A DNA stretch of 64,000 bases from an uncultured Granulosicoccaceae bacterium (GTDB lineage Bacteria; Pseudomonadota; Gammaproteobacteria; Granulosicoccales; Granulosicoccaceae): contig CALLBO010000003.1 of NCBI GenBank assembly GCA_937998875.1, forward strand, positions 1 through 64,000, in the 5' to 3' direction. The notes under the pieces were generated by a model. The model had not been told where the DNA came from and searched no databases. It was given only the letters and a program-made list of their open reading frames with translations. This document shows, in pieces, positions 25,053 through 33,959 of this stretch (within the stretch, counting starts at the first letter, position 1; each line of letters opens with the position of its first letter). The translations under genes and the position numbers were made by a program.

Positions 25053-26546
25053 GTGACCAAGAAATCTATAAAAAAGCGCCCGAATGTACTTTTTATTTGT
25101 ACCGATCAACAGCGTGGTGACAGTCTACATTGTACCGGTGCAACATGGGCGGTAACTCCTAACCTGGATAAACTGGCCGGTGACGGCGCGTTGTTTAAGA
25201 ATTGTTATGTGCAAAATCCGGTCTGCAGTCCTTCCCGAGCGAGTCTGTTTACCGGTAAGTATGTGGCCAGTCACGGACTCTATGCTAACGGTGTTCCTCT
25301 GCCGGAACATCAAAAAATGTTTACTCGTACGCTGGCAGATGCAGGTTATGACTGCGGCATGATTGGTAAGCAGCATCTGTCTCCCTGTGATAATTGGCAA
25401 ACGGAACCGCGCCGTGATGATGGCTACCGTTACTTTAAGTGGGCACATGGTCCTAATCATCGTGCAGTAGAAAATGATTATCATGCGTGGCTGCGCGCTA
25501 CACAGCCGGAAATTTATGCACAGATATTTCCAGAGGCAGGTGCGAATGAAAGTACCGCCTACGGTAATAAGGCTAAAATGGGTACACCGATAGATTCGGT
25601 GCCAAAGGAAGCCCATTACTCTCACTGGGTTGCAGATTGTGCGCTGGAGTTTATAAATCACCCGCGTGAAGAAGACGATAGTTTTTGTCTGGTCGCCAAT
25701 TTTTTTGATCCGCATCATCCTTTCGGCGCGCCGCAGGAATTCCGGGATCTGATTGATTCTGATGCGATACCTGATCCGAATACACGCGATGATGAACTGA
25801 GTAACAAGCCACCTGAGCAAACGTTTTATTCGGAGAAAAGTTATGCAGGTGTGGCGCCAGGCTTCAGGGATTACACACAAGAGCAGATTCGTGAAATCAG
25901 GGCACAGTATTGGGCCATGATTGCGCTTATCGATTATGAGGTTGGGCGTATATTAGATGCGTTGGCTAAAGCCGGTCTGGCTGAGGATACACTGGTGGTC
26001 TTTACCTCTGATCATGGTGAGATGCTGGGGAATCATCAACAGTTGTTAAAAGGGCCGCAACTCTATGATGATCTGACTCATGTTCCGCTGATTGCACGAT
26101 GGCCGCGAAAGGTCACAGCCGGGCAAGTCATTGATGAGTTGGTGCAGTGGGTAGATTTACCGGCGACTTTTCTTGATGTAGCGGGATGTACAAATAGCCT
26201 GGGAGTGCAAGGGGAAACACTGTTGCCTCTGATGACACAACAGGAAGCAAAGTGGCGTGACTGGGCGTTAAGCGAATACCGTGATTCGGGATTTACTACT
26301 GATCCCAAAATCATGACGACCATGCTCAGGCATGAAAACTGGAAGCTGATCATCTGGCACGGGGCGCCTGCAACAGGCGGGCAGCGTAATGGAGAGATGT
26401 ATGATCTATCCAAGGACCCTCACGAGCTCTTTAACCTGTTTCATGAGCCTGAATATGCAGAAACTCGTAGAAAATTAAAGATGAAGCTACTTAAGGTAAT
26501 GGCTGAAACAGAGGATCACACACAGCCACAGGTCCGTAGTTGGTAG
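25053..26546 (+). CDS. Cys-type sulfatase (type I), cytoplasmic
   Basis: A hydrolase of sulfate esters in the alkaline-phosphatase superfamily. It has the sulfatase signature CSPSRASLFTG (Cys58, to be converted to formylglycine), the N-terminal metal site VLFICTDQQRGDS, the substrate-side FDPHHPF, and the second metal site FTSDHGEMLGNH. Length, 497 residues, is typical. The GTG start follows the previous stop by one base, so the two genes are coupled. No signal peptide or membrane segment is present, so it should act in the cytoplasm on imported substrates. The formylglycine-generating enzyme needed to activate it is encoded at 34583. The substrate cannot be read from sequence, though the linked importers suggest a small sulfated sugar or organosulfate. 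Confidence 0.93.
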   Translation: MTKKSIKKRPNVLFICTDQQRGDSLHCTGATWAVTPNLDKLAGDGALFKNCYVQNPVCSPSRASLFTGKYVASHGLYANGVPLPEHQKMFTRTLADAGYDCGMIGKQHLSPCDNWQTEPRRDDGYRYFKWAHGPNHRAVENDYHAWLRATQPEIYAQIFPEAGANESTAYGNKAKMGTPIDSVPKEAHYSHWVADCALEFINHPREEDDSFCLVANFFDPHHPFGAPQEFRDLIDSDAIPDPNTRDDELSNKPPEQTFYSEKSYAGVAPGFRDYTQEQIREIRAQYWAMIALIDYEVGRILDALAKAGLAEDTLVVFTSDHGEMLGNHQQLLKGPQLYDDLTHVPLIARWPRKVTAGQVIDELVQWVDLPATFLDVAGCTNSLGVQGETLLPLMTQQEAKWRDWALSEYRDSGFTTDPKIMTTMLRHENWKLIIWHGAPATGGQRNGEMYDLSKDPHELFNLFHEPEYAETRRKLKMKLLKVMAETEDHTQPQVRSW

Positions 26547-26575
26547 CATCTATTGGAATCGAGTTGGGTGAAGGT

Positions 26576-26601
26576 ACACAGGCATGCTCGGATGCCTGTG
26601 T
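26576..26601 (+). terminator. Hairpin after the sulfatase operon
   Basis: ACACAGGCAT and ATGCCTGTGT form a 10-base perfect stem with loop GCTCGG, starting 29 bases after the sulfatase stop. Only TTGGG follows, so a T-run is lacking and termination may depend on the longer palindrome next to it. Confidence 0.5.
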
Positions 26602-26633
26602 TGGGATGCCGCCATGTTCATGAATAAACCGGG

Positions 26634-26690
26634 CTAGGAGTCTGCGCGGCAGAACGCCGCTACGCGGACTTCTACCGCGCAGACTCCTAG
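26634..26690. repeat. 57-bp palindromic element with CTAG ends
   Basis: CTAGGAGTCTGCGCGG and CCGCGCAGACTCCTAG are perfect 16-base complements around a 25-base centre that itself contains CGCTACGCGG. The right arm overlaps the stop codon of the convergent lipoprotein gene (26687-26689). It could end transcription from both sides. The shape, a GC-rich stem with CTAG termini, suggests a REP- or MITE-like element. Confidence 0.7.
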
Positions 26691-27265
26691 AGCGCTCGAT
26701 CAAACGGTAGCGTGAGTACGAGTGTGCCTGGTGCCTGGTTTATGCCCAACAAAGCATCATCAAGGTAAAGTACGCCGGCATCATCTACATAGACTAAAAC
26801 ATCATTGGTCGTACCGATTGCTTCGTTAGGCGGGTCATCCGGTTCATTGAGCGTGTTCGTAAAAGTGTCTACTGTAAGACTTAGGCTATTAGCCTGTACT
26901 CCATCTGCCGTAGTAACCAATTCCGCACCTTCCTGGTAAGTACCGGTGATGGTGGTTGTACCCCTCTCGAAAGTAGCGCCATCAATTTCCTGAAATTGAA
27001 TGGTGCAGCTTTCGTCAAGATACCCGCTCTGAACAAATTGCCAGGTAGCAGCTTCAAAATTGAAGTCATAGGTGAAGTAGGTGTCTGCTCCCTCGATTGG
27101 AATTGGTGCGGCGATGCACCCGGTTGTCCAGCTGCCGACGTAGGCGGCTGTCATGCCCGTCTCCGCATTTGTATCTGTAACTGCGGCGCCATTATCACTG
27201 CCGCACGCTGTGATTATGGTGAGAGCAAGTACCGCTGCTGAGAGTTTTTTCAATTGATGTTGCAT
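26687..27265 (-). CDS. Small lipoprotein of unknown function
   Basis: The chosen ATG at 27265 (not 27304) gives a lipoprotein signal (MQHQLKKLSAAVLALTIITA, then CGSDNG) whose lipobox ends in the Cys at position 21. The mature part is about 170 residues, acidic, with regular beta-type alternation (YFTYDFNFEAATWQFVQSGY, TITGTYQEGAELVTTADG, DVLVYVDDAGVLYLDD). One Cys pair (GCIAAPI and SCTIQF) could be bridged. I do not recognise a domain, though the layout recalls small periplasmic beta-barrel or lipocalin-like lipoproteins. It ends inside a palindromic element shared with the end of the sulfatase operon. Confidence 0.6.
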   Translation of the reverse strand: MQHQLKKLSAAVLALTIITACGSDNGAAVTDTNAETGMTAAYVGSWTTGCIAAPIPIEGADTYFTYDFNFEAATWQFVQSGYLDESCTIQFQEIDGATFERGTTTITGTYQEGAELVTTADGVQANSLSLTVDTFTNTLNEPDDPPNEAIGTTNDVLVYVDDAGVLYLDDALLGINQAPGTLVLTLPFDRAL

Positions 27266-27415
27266 TTTATTCCCGTCGGTGCGTTTTAAAGATTGGGAAC
27301 ACAATACATGAGTTGTCTACAGGCAGGTCTAGTTATTACTAGCTCTGTGGGTTACTTTGGGGCAAATTGAGAGAAGTTTACTGACTATCAAATCAATTCC
27401 GGCATTGACTCAATA

Positions 27416-27450
27416 TTCCATATATGGCATTGTCAATTCCATATATGGAA
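27416..27450. promoter_or_regulatory. Paired palindromic sites over the IclR gene start
   Basis: TTCCATATATGG (27416-27427) and TTCCATATATGGAA (27437-27450) are palindromic and spaced exactly 21 bases apart, two helical turns. Both lie on the start region of the IclR gene: the first contains the ATG at 27424 and the second the in-frame ATG at 27445. IclR proteins bind palindromes of this size as dimers or tetramers, so self-control at this site is likely. Confidence 0.65.
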
Positions 27451-28296
27451 TCTGTCGCTCTAAAATCAGACGCATCCCTGAGCCCGACGGCGCGCACCCT
27501 GCAGGTGTTGGAATACATTATGGCGGCAGGGCCGGGGCCCATTAAGCAAGTAGATATCGCCCGTGATTGTGGCCTGTCTCCTTCAACTCTCAATCGAATT
27601 ATCAAGACGCTTTCTGACTGGGGTTACCTTTTCCGTACCAGTGAGAAGTATTGTGTGCGGAACTTCCGGATGGAGCGCAACGTCCCGATGTCGGAGACCT
27701 ATCTCGCTAAACTTGATGACACCATGCGTGCTTTGTCGGAAGAGTTAGGCACGTCTGCAGAGGTGGTTGTTGTCGCCGGGCATGAGCTGCTCTGGCATTC
27801 TAAAACAGAGCACCCGAACCCTCAGGTTCTGATTCGTGCAAATGTTGGCTTTAGACGTTCGTTGTACGAGCTGGATGCACTATCGCAGCTTTATCTGAGT
27901 CGTCTTGACTGGAAAGACCTTGAGTCGCGGTTTTATACTGACGGGTTCTTTGCCACAGCACGTGATGGTGATCAGCAAACGCGCAGGTTAACTGCGAGCT
28001 CGGTAAAAAAGCAGTTGATGTCGGTGCAGCAGCAGACATTTGCGGCTGATCTGGAAGGCAATCATATGGGTATTCGTAGATTTGCTACGGTAGTTGAAGA
28101 CCCCGATGGTAAGTTCCTGCACCTGCTAACCCTGGCTGAGCCGGTAGGTGATCTGAGTAACGAAAAAGCCCATGTGAAGCGCTATCGCGATGCGCTGCTC
28201 GAAGCACGTGATGGCTTAACCGAGCTCGTCTATACCGAAAATCCCGCGTACAGACCGCGGCCGAAACATCATGTTATGCCACAACGGGGCGGTTAG
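27424..28296 (+). CDS. IclR-family transcriptional regulator
   Basis: The N-terminal winged helix (residues about 20-75) reads PTARTLQVLEYIMAAGPGPI, then QVDIARDCGLSPSTLNRIIK. The C-terminal effector domain follows (ETYLAKLDDTMRALSEELGT, SAEVVVVAGHELLWHS, VGFRRSLYELDALSQLYLS). Length, 290 residues, is slightly longer than average. The first ATG at 27424 and an ATG at 27445 both fall in palindromic operator-like sequence. The second would give the more usual short N-terminal lead. It heads the importer-sulfatase operon, whose first gene starts 39 bases after its stop with a strong ribosome-binding site. It is probably the local regulator of sugar uptake, with the effector unknown. Confidence 0.92.
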   Translation: MALSIPYMESVALKSDASLSPTARTLQVLEYIMAAGPGPIKQVDIARDCGLSPSTLNRIIKTLSDWGYLFRTSEKYCVRNFRMERNVPMSETYLAKLDDTMRALSEELGTSAEVVVVAGHELLWHSKTEHPNPQVLIRANVGFRRSLYELDALSQLYLSRLDWKDLESRFYTDGFFATARDGDQQTRRLTASSVKKQLMSVQQQTFAADLEGNHMGIRRFATVVEDPDGKFLHLLTLAEPVGDLSNEKAHVKRYRDALLEARDGLTELVYTENPAYRPRPKHHVMPQRGG

Positions 28297-28334
28297 CCTC
28301 ATTAAACATCACTACCCGGAGGAAGGATAATCAA

Positions 28335-29609
28335 ATGAAAAGATTACTCACAACGCTACTGTCTGCATCACTGTTTGCGGGTGTAGCAGCTACTACCACA
28401 GTACATGCGCAGGACGAAATCAATGTCGTCATGTTTGGCATGCCTTACACCAAAGGTCTTCAAGCCATTGCCGGTGATTTTGAAAAAGAAACTGGTATAA
28501 AGGCCAATATTGATGTGATCGGTCAGGACGTTTTTGAAAACCGTATAACCCTTTCGTTTACCGGCAATACCGGTGACATTGATGTAGTACATACACCGGT
28601 TATTCAGGTGCAGCGCTGGGTTGCAGCAGACTGGTTAAAGCCTATCACTGCAGAAGTTGATGCCATGGCTGTGAAGTCAGACATCATGGCGGGTCCGCTG
28701 GATGCCTATAAGATCAATGGTGAACAGTGGGCGGTACCTTATATGGCGGCGACCGGTCTGATGACTTATCGCAAAGATATTCTCGAAGCCGCGGGTGTTG
28801 AAGTACCACAAACTTGGGAAGAAATGCTTGCAGTTGCCGCGAAAGTTCACTCCGATGAGACTGCAGCAATTGCCATGCGTGCGGTACCGGGGCAGGGTTT
28901 TAACATGTTTATCTTCCCGATGGTGATGCGTGCCTATGGGGGTAAATTCTTTGAAGACTACACCGCAGGTGACCTGACACCGGCTATCAATTCACCGGAA
29001 ACACTGGAGGCGCTGAATGTCTATATGAAGCTGCTTAACGAGTACGGACCACAAGGCGCTGGCAATTTTAACTTTGCGGAAGTTCAGGCGGCAGCGCAAA
29101 ATGGTCAGATTACTTTTGCAGTCGAGGGTACTGGAATAGCGGCTTCATTAGTTGACCCTGATAAAAGTAAGTTTGCAGATAAGACCGGCATCACCTTGCC
29201 ACCTGGTGGACCGGCTGGACGATCTCCGGCTATTGCAGTACATGGGCTGGGTATTCCAGCATCAGCGAAGAATCCGGAGCTATCTGCAAAGTTTATTGAG
29301 TGGGCCGTAAGCGCCGAAACTATGACCAAGATTGCGCTGGCTCAGCCGTTTTCGAACTTTACTACCCAGTCAGTTGCACAGAACGAAGAGGTTATCGCCA
29401 AGTACTCAAAAGTGCATCCTGATTTTCTGGCGGTACAGGCTGAAGCACTTAATCTTGCGGTCGGTCATTACCGTCCGTTGCTGCCGGAATGGCCAGCGCT
29501 TGGACAGGCGATAGGTGAGAATATCAACGGTGCACTCAACGGTTTGATGTCGCCGGAAGAAGCACTGGAAGCCGCAGAGCAGGAGATGAGAGATATTCTC
29601 GGGCTCTAG
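28335..29609 (+). CDS. ABC sugar transporter substrate-binding protein
   Basis: A periplasmic family-1 solute-binding protein (MalE/UgpB class). The signal peptide (MKRLLTTLLSASLFAGVAAT, cleavage likely after Ala25 in VHAQD) is followed by the class pattern: INVVMFGMPYTKGLQAIAGD, DIDVVHTPVIQVQRW, WAVPYMAATGLMTYRKD, a hinge near TWEEMLAVAAK, and AVHGLGIPASAKNPE near the C terminus. Length is typical. GGAGGAAGGAT gives an excellent ribosome-binding site. It is followed by a terminator-like hairpin, permeases, a sulfatase and the ATPase. A sulfated sugar or oligosaccharide is the inferred ligand because of the co-transcribed sulfatase. Confidence 0.92.
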   Translation: MKRLLTTLLSASLFAGVAATTTVHAQDEINVVMFGMPYTKGLQAIAGDFEKETGIKANIDVIGQDVFENRITLSFTGNTGDIDVVHTPVIQVQRWVAADWLKPITAEVDAMAVKSDIMAGPLDAYKINGEQWAVPYMAATGLMTYRKDILEAAGVEVPQTWEEMLAVAAKVHSDETAAIAMRAVPGQGFNMFIFPMVMRAYGGKFFEDYTAGDLTPAINSPETLEALNVYMKLLNEYGPQGAGNFNFAEVQAAAQNGQITFAVEGTGIAASLVDPDKSKFADKTGITLPPGGPAGRSPAIAVHGLGIPASAKNPELSAKFIEWAVSAETMTKIALAQPFSNFTTQSVAQNEEVIAKYSKVHPDFLAVQAEALNLAVGHYRPLLPEWPALGQAIGENINGALNGLMSPEEALEAAEQEMRDILGL

Positions 29610-29631
29610 AGCAACGCAAGTAGTTACTTAC

Positions 29632-29665
29632 AAAGCGCCCGGTTGTGTAAGCTGCCGGGCGCTTT
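29632..29665 (+). terminator. Attenuating terminator after the sugar-binding-protein gene
   Basis: AAAGCGCCCGG and CCGGGCGCTTT form an 11-base stem with a 12-base loop, with T-rich sequence at the right end (GCTTTCATT). It lies 22 bases after the binding-protein stop and before the permease start, favouring excess binding protein over permease. Confidence 0.75.
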
Positions 29666-29699
29666 CATTGGCATCTGTCCAATCGAAGCTTTCACATAA

Positions 29700-30590
29700 A
29701 TGACATCAAAACCACAACCTCGTGCAACCGCGGAGCTTGAGCGCGGTTATCGAAACATGCTGCTTCCAGCTGTTTTTGCAGTGGGGATATTCGCAATTGT
29801 ACCACTCGCTGGAATGCTGGCGCTTTCATTTAGTGACTATCACCTGATACGCGGTACCAATTGGGATTTCGGTTTCAAGAACTTTGTCCGTCTGGTATCA
29901 GACAAGCGTTTAATGGGGTCTGTCTATGCGATGTCTGTTCTGTCTTTCTTTGGGGTATTAACACAGGTTCTCATTGGTGCAGCCATCGCGGTTGGGTTGA
30001 GCAAGATTGTTGGTAAATGGCGACTGGGACGAGTGCTGTTTCTATTACCATATGCTGTACCTCATGTAGCAGTGGCGCTTATCTGGTTGTCTTTGTTTAC
30101 ACCAACCCTTTCACCAATAAATGCGTTTTTCGATTTATTCGGTATAACGGTGCCATCTTTTCTGACCACGCAAAATGGTGCCTTGTTTGCCATTGTTATG
30201 GCTGATACCTGGACCAATTTCCCGTTCGCTATGTTGATTATACTCGCGGCATTGCAGGGTATCTCTCCAGACCTTGATGAGGCTGCCGCGCTTGATGGAG
30301 CTACCCGCGTTCAATCCTTTTTTTATGTGACTTTGCCGCTGCTGATACCGGCCTTTTTGATGGTCACACTGTTTCGATTTATTGATTCGCTAAAGCACTT
30401 CCCGATGATCTTTGTTATGACCAAGGGTGGGCCAGGCAGATCAACGCAGGCAACTAATTATTACGCCTATATACAGACATTTCAGAATTCCAATGTCGCC
30501 TACGGTGCTGCCATCGCGGTGACACTATTTATTGTGGCAGCTATTATCAGTTTCTATGTGGCCAGGCTTAATCAGCGGATAACATCGTGA
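29700..30590 (+). CDS. MalF/UgpA-type ABC sugar transporter permease
   Basis: An inner-membrane permease with about six spans (LLPAVFAVGIFAIVPLAGML, VLIGAAIAVGLSKIVGKW, AIAVTLFIVAAIISFYV). The cytoplasmic coupling loop is EAAALDGATRVQSFFYVTLP, followed by LLIPAFLMVT. FVMTKGGPGRSTQATNYYAY is typical of the MalF/UgpA subgroup. The stop codon overlaps the GTG start of the next permease gene by four bases (GTGA), so the two are coupled. Confidence 0.93.
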   Translation: MTSKPQPRATAELERGYRNMLLPAVFAVGIFAIVPLAGMLALSFSDYHLIRGTNWDFGFKNFVRLVSDKRLMGSVYAMSVLSFFGVLTQVLIGAAIAVGLSKIVGKWRLGRVLFLLPYAVPHVAVALIWLSLFTPTLSPINAFFDLFGITVPSFLTTQNGALFAIVMADTWTNFPFAMLIILAALQGISPDLDEAAALDGATRVQSFFYVTLPLLIPAFLMVTLFRFIDSLKHFPMIFVMTKGGPGRSTQATNYYAYIQTFQNSNVAYGAAIAVTLFIVAAIISFYVARLNQRITS

Positions 30591-31417
30591 TTGATAACAC
30601 GTCCTCATTTCGCGTTAAAAAGGCATTCGGTGTAACCATAATGCTGGTGCTGCTGTTCTTCGCTGCATTGCCCACTGTGTGGGTGCTGATCATGTCATTT
30701 CGCGAACAAGCGGAAATTTTTGAGCCGATCTGGGAGAGCCCGTTGGCAGTAACGCTTGATAACTACCGGGGCATTGCACGTTCGGATTTTCCAAAAGCAT
30801 TGTTGAACAGTTTTATCTGTGCAGGCAGTTCAACATTACTCGCGATGATAGTCGGAGTGCCAGCGGGTTTTGCACTGGCCAAGTCGCGCTTGTCTGGAAA
30901 GTTTTATGCGTCCTGGTTGTTGCTGTTGTTACGCATGGCACCTCCGGTAGGATTTGTGATACCGCTTTTTCTGCTCTACGTGAATGCTGGTTTGATTGAT
31001 ACGTACTTCGGCCTGATCGTCGCGTATATGACGCTGACACTGCCGTTGATTGTCTGGTCTATGTGGAATTCATTTGCGCAGGTACCAGATGAATTGATCG
31101 AGGCTGCCATCATGGACGGTGCAACTCTTGGCAAGGCTTTTCTGCAGGTTGCACTTCCCGCTGCACGACCCGGTGCAGTAGCCGCTGCCATATTGGGTTT
31201 TCTTATCGTCTGGAATGACTTCTTCTATGCGTTGATTATCACCCGATCATCCACCGTTACTGCTCCTGTGGCGGTAATGAATTTTATTTCCTACGACAGT
31301 GTTGACTGGGGTTCCATTGCTGTTGCAAGTATTGCACTCACCTTACCTATTTTGCCCCTGATGGTAATCGCGAATCGCTATATTGTTCAGTCACTATCGG
31401 GTGCGGTTAAAGGATAA
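30587..31417 (+). CDS. MalG/UgpE-type ABC sugar transporter permease
   Basis: The partner inner-membrane permease, with about six spans (VTIMLVLLFFAALPTVWVLI, LLAMIVGVPAGFALAKSRL, MTLTLPLIVWSMWNSF). The coupling loop reads ELIEAAIMDGATLGKAFLQV, followed by ALPAARPGAVA. The start is GTG, overlapping the previous stop. The sulfatase start is four bases after its end, a tight operon. With the MalF-type neighbour it forms a heterodimeric channel. Confidence 0.93.
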   Translation: MIDNTSSFRVKKAFGVTIMLVLLFFAALPTVWVLIMSFREQAEIFEPIWESPLAVTLDNYRGIARSDFPKALLNSFICAGSSTLLAMIVGVPAGFALAKSRLSGKFYASWLLLLLRMAPPVGFVIPLFLLYVNAGLIDTYFGLIVAYMTLTLPLIVWSMWNSFAQVPDELIEAAIMDGATLGKAFLQVALPAARPGAVAAAILGFLIVWNDFFYALIITRSSTVTAPVAVMNFISYDSVDWGSIAVASIALTLPILPLMVIANRYIVQSLSGAVKG

Positions 31418-31420
31418 AGA

Positions 31421-32914
31421 ATGTCAGATCGACCGAATATTGTTTTTATACTCACCGATCAGCAACGGTATGACACCATCGCAGCGATGGGGTTTGATCA
31501 TATGATCACTCCAAATCTTGATCGACTGGCGCGTCAGGGTACTGCTTTTGAAAACATGTATATCACAGCGCCTTCCTGTGCGCCGTCTCGTGCTTCGTTG
31601 TTCAGTGGGGTCTATCCACACACCAATGGTGTGTTCCGCAACGATGAGCCGTGGAATTACTGTTGGGTAAAAGACCTTGCAGAGGGTGGTTATCGCACCG
31701 TAAATGTTGGCAAGATGCATACTATGCCGGTAGAGGGTCCGTTCGGTTTTCATGAGCGGCACGTCGTGGAAAACAAGGATCGTGATCATCCCAATCTGCC
31801 GTTCTATCTCGATAACTGGGATAAAGCCTATTTTTTACGCGGTCTACGTAAGCCATCACGGGTATCGCAACGTGAGCGTGATGATTACGATGAACTGCTT
31901 GGTGCATGGGTGTGGGAGCACGATGAGATTATGCACCCCGATGTTTTTGTTGGTCAGATGGCGTGTTGGTGGATAGACCGTTATCCGGGGGAAGATCCTT
32001 TCTTTCTGCAAGTCGGCTTACCGGGACCACACCCGCCTTACGATCCAACAGAACAATACCTTGAGATGTATACAGGCCGTGAGATGCCGGCGCCTATACC
32101 ACCGGACCCTGAATCTCAGCCTGAAGCCATGCAGGAGTTGCGTAAGTTTCATTTGGGTGAAGATGCTGATGGCGTTGTGCATCTTGCAGACCCAACACCT
32201 GAACAGTCACAACGGCAGAGAGCGCATTACTACGCCAACGTCACCATGATCGATAAACAGGTTGGCGATATTCTGGACACGCTTGAAAAGCGTGGCGCTC
32301 TTGATAACACCATCATCATCTTCACTTCGGACCATGGTGATTGCCTTGGTGATCACGGTCATTCACAAAAGTGGAATATGTATGAACCCACTGTTCATGT
32401 ACCAGCGTTGATTTCGTGGCCCGGTCATATACCTGAAGGGCAGCGGGTGAGTGATCTGGTGGCGTTGTTTGATCTGGGGCCGACAATACTTGAATACGCC
32501 GGTATTGAACCACCAGAGTGGATGGAGGCAACCTCGCTGCAACCGTATTTAGGTGGTAAACAGCAGGCAGAGCGGCAACGGGTTTATGCAGAGCACTCTA
32601 ACGATGCGCTACTTACCGGTACGCGCTTTATGACTATGATTCGTGATGGTGCAATAAAACTGGTGCATTTTGTCGATTCTGAAAATGGTCAGTTGTTTGA
32701 TCTCGATAATGATCCGGATGAGCAGGTTAACTTATGGCACGATCCGGCATATGCTGAAAAACGTGCTTACCTGATCAATGAAATTCTTAACTGGCGACTG
32801 GAGAGTAGTCTGCACACGCAGGGATTTATAGAAGCCTGTATACGGGGTGAGCAGGCGATGATGTCACCGCCGTGTACACCCGCACGAGGCCAGCATCGTG
32901 AAGGAAGCAGATAG
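31421..32914 (+). CDS. Cys-type sulfatase embedded in the sugar importer operon
   Basis: A sulfate ester hydrolase with the signature [11 protein letters not shown] (Cys53), first metal site [12 protein letters not shown], and second metal site [18 protein letters not shown]. The [12 protein letters not shown] segment occupies the substrate-side region of the family. Length, 497 residues, is normal and the ribosome-binding site AAGGA is close. No signal peptide is present, so it is cytoplasmic. It differs substantially from the sulfatase at 25053, so the two probably have different substrates. The position between the permeases and the ATPase of a sugar importer strongly suggests that the imported compound carries a sulfate that this enzyme removes after uptake. 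That link is inferred. Confidence 0.94.
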   Translation: MSDRPNIVFILTDQQRYDTIAAMGFDHMITPNLDRLARQGTAFENMYITAPSCAPSRASLFSGVYPHTNGVFRNDEPWNYCWVKDLAEGGYRTVNVGKMHTMPVEGPFGFHERHVVENKDRDHPNLPFYLDNWDKAYFLRGLRKPSRVSQRERDDYDELLGAWVWEHDEIMHPDVFVGQMACWWIDRYPGEDPFFLQVGLPGPHPPYDPTEQYLEMYTGREMPAPIPPDPESQPEAMQELRKFHLGEDADGVVHLADPTPEQSQRQRAHYYANVTMIDKQVGDILDTLEKRGALDNTIIIFTSDHGDCLGDHGHSQKWNMYEPTVHVPALISWPGHIPEGQRVSDLVALFDLGPTILEYAGIEPPEWMEATSLQPYLGGKQQAERQRVYAEHSNDALLTGTRFMTMIRDGAIKLVHFVDSENGQLFDLDNDPDEQVNLWHDPAYAEKRAYLINEILNWRLESSLHTQGFIEACIRGEQAMMSPPCTPARGQHREGSR

Positions 32915-32916
32915 CA

Positions 32917-33921
32917 ATGGCGAGGATTGAGCTTAAAAATGTTGAGAAGGCATTCGGTAAAGTAGAAGTCATCAAGCCGTTGAATCTTGAGATAGAAGAC
33001 GGTGAATTTGTGGTTTTTGTCGGCCCGTCAGGATGTGGAAAATCCACACTTCTCAGGCTCATTGCCGGGCTGGAAGATACCACTGCCGGTACCATTGAGA
33101 TAGATGGCAGAGATTCAACCAGCATGCCACCGGGTAAGCGTGGTCTAGCTATGGTGTTTCAAAGCTATGCGCTGTACCCGCATATGACTGTGCGAAAAAA
33201 CATCGCCTTCCCTATGCGAATGGCGAAGATACCCCGCGCCGAGCAAAAACAACGAATAGAATCCGCAGCGCAAGTACTCAACTTAACCGATTATCTGGAT
33301 AGAAGACCCGGTCAACTTTCCGGTGGGCAGCGCCAACGCGTTGCCATTGGTCGTGCGATTGTACGTGAGCCCTCAGCTTTCCTGTTTGATGAACCGCTTT
33401 CAAATCTTGATGCTGCATTGCGGGTCGGGATGCGCATGGAGATCACTGAACTACACAAACGGCTTGAAACAACGATGGTCTATGTTACGCATGATCAGGT
33501 TGAAGCGATGACCATGGCAGACAAAATTGTCGTTCTTCATGATGGTGTTATAGAGCAGGTGGGCAGTCCGCTGGAGCTTTACAACAGGCCGGTGAATTTG
33601 TTTGTGGCCGGGTTTATTGGTTCACCGAAAATGAATATTATCGATGGTGGGCAAGCACCGGGAATTGATGCGTACAAAATCGGCATCAGGCCCGAGCATA
33701 TTAATATCTCAACCGAGAGCGGATTATGGGAGGCAACGGTTGGTGTCGCAGAGCATCTTGGAAGCGATACTTTCTTTCATGCCAGAGTTGATGGGATGTC
33801 TGATCCGATAACAGTCCGAACGGACGGTAGTATGCAGGTTAACCGCGGTAGTACTATTTATCTGTCACCGGACGAACAGAAAATCCATCGCTTTGACGCT
33901 CAGGGTATACGCATTGATTGA
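32917..33921 (+). CDS. MsmK/UgpC-type ABC sugar transporter ATPase
   Basis: The nucleotide-binding subunit. Walker A is GPSGCGKST, the Q-loop is [12 protein letters not shown], the signature is [15 protein letters not shown], Walker B is [12 protein letters not shown] and the switch His is in [13 protein letters not shown]. The C-terminal TOBE region follows ([29 protein letters not shown]). It starts three bases after the sulfatase stop and completes the importer begun at 28335. A DUF6940-like gene and the sulfatase-activating enzyme come next, likely on the same transcript. Confidence 0.95.
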   Translation: MARIELKNVEKAFGKVEVIKPLNLEIEDGEFVVFVGPSGCGKSTLLRLIAGLEDTTAGTIEIDGRDSTSMPPGKRGLAMVFQSYALYPHMTVRKNIAFPMRMAKIPRAEQKQRIESAAQVLNLTDYLDRRPGQLSGGQRQRVAIGRAIVREPSAFLFDEPLSNLDAALRVGMRMEITELHKRLETTMVYVTHDQVEAMTMADKIVVLHDGVIEQVGSPLELYNRPVNLFVAGFIGSPKMNIIDGGQAPGIDAYKIGIRPEHINISTESGLWEATVGVAEHLGSDTFFHARVDGMSDPITVRTDGSMQVNRGSTIYLSPDEQKIHRFDAQGIRID

Positions 33922-33959
33922 CTGTCACCATGCCGCAGATTCAAGAGGTATGAGTACTG

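Noticed and set aside
25125-25880. 251-residue minus-strand ORF opposite the sulfatase
   Set aside because: It lies entirely within the sulfatase gene on the other strand, and its Ile/Arg/Thr-rich sequence has no protein pattern. It is a shadow.
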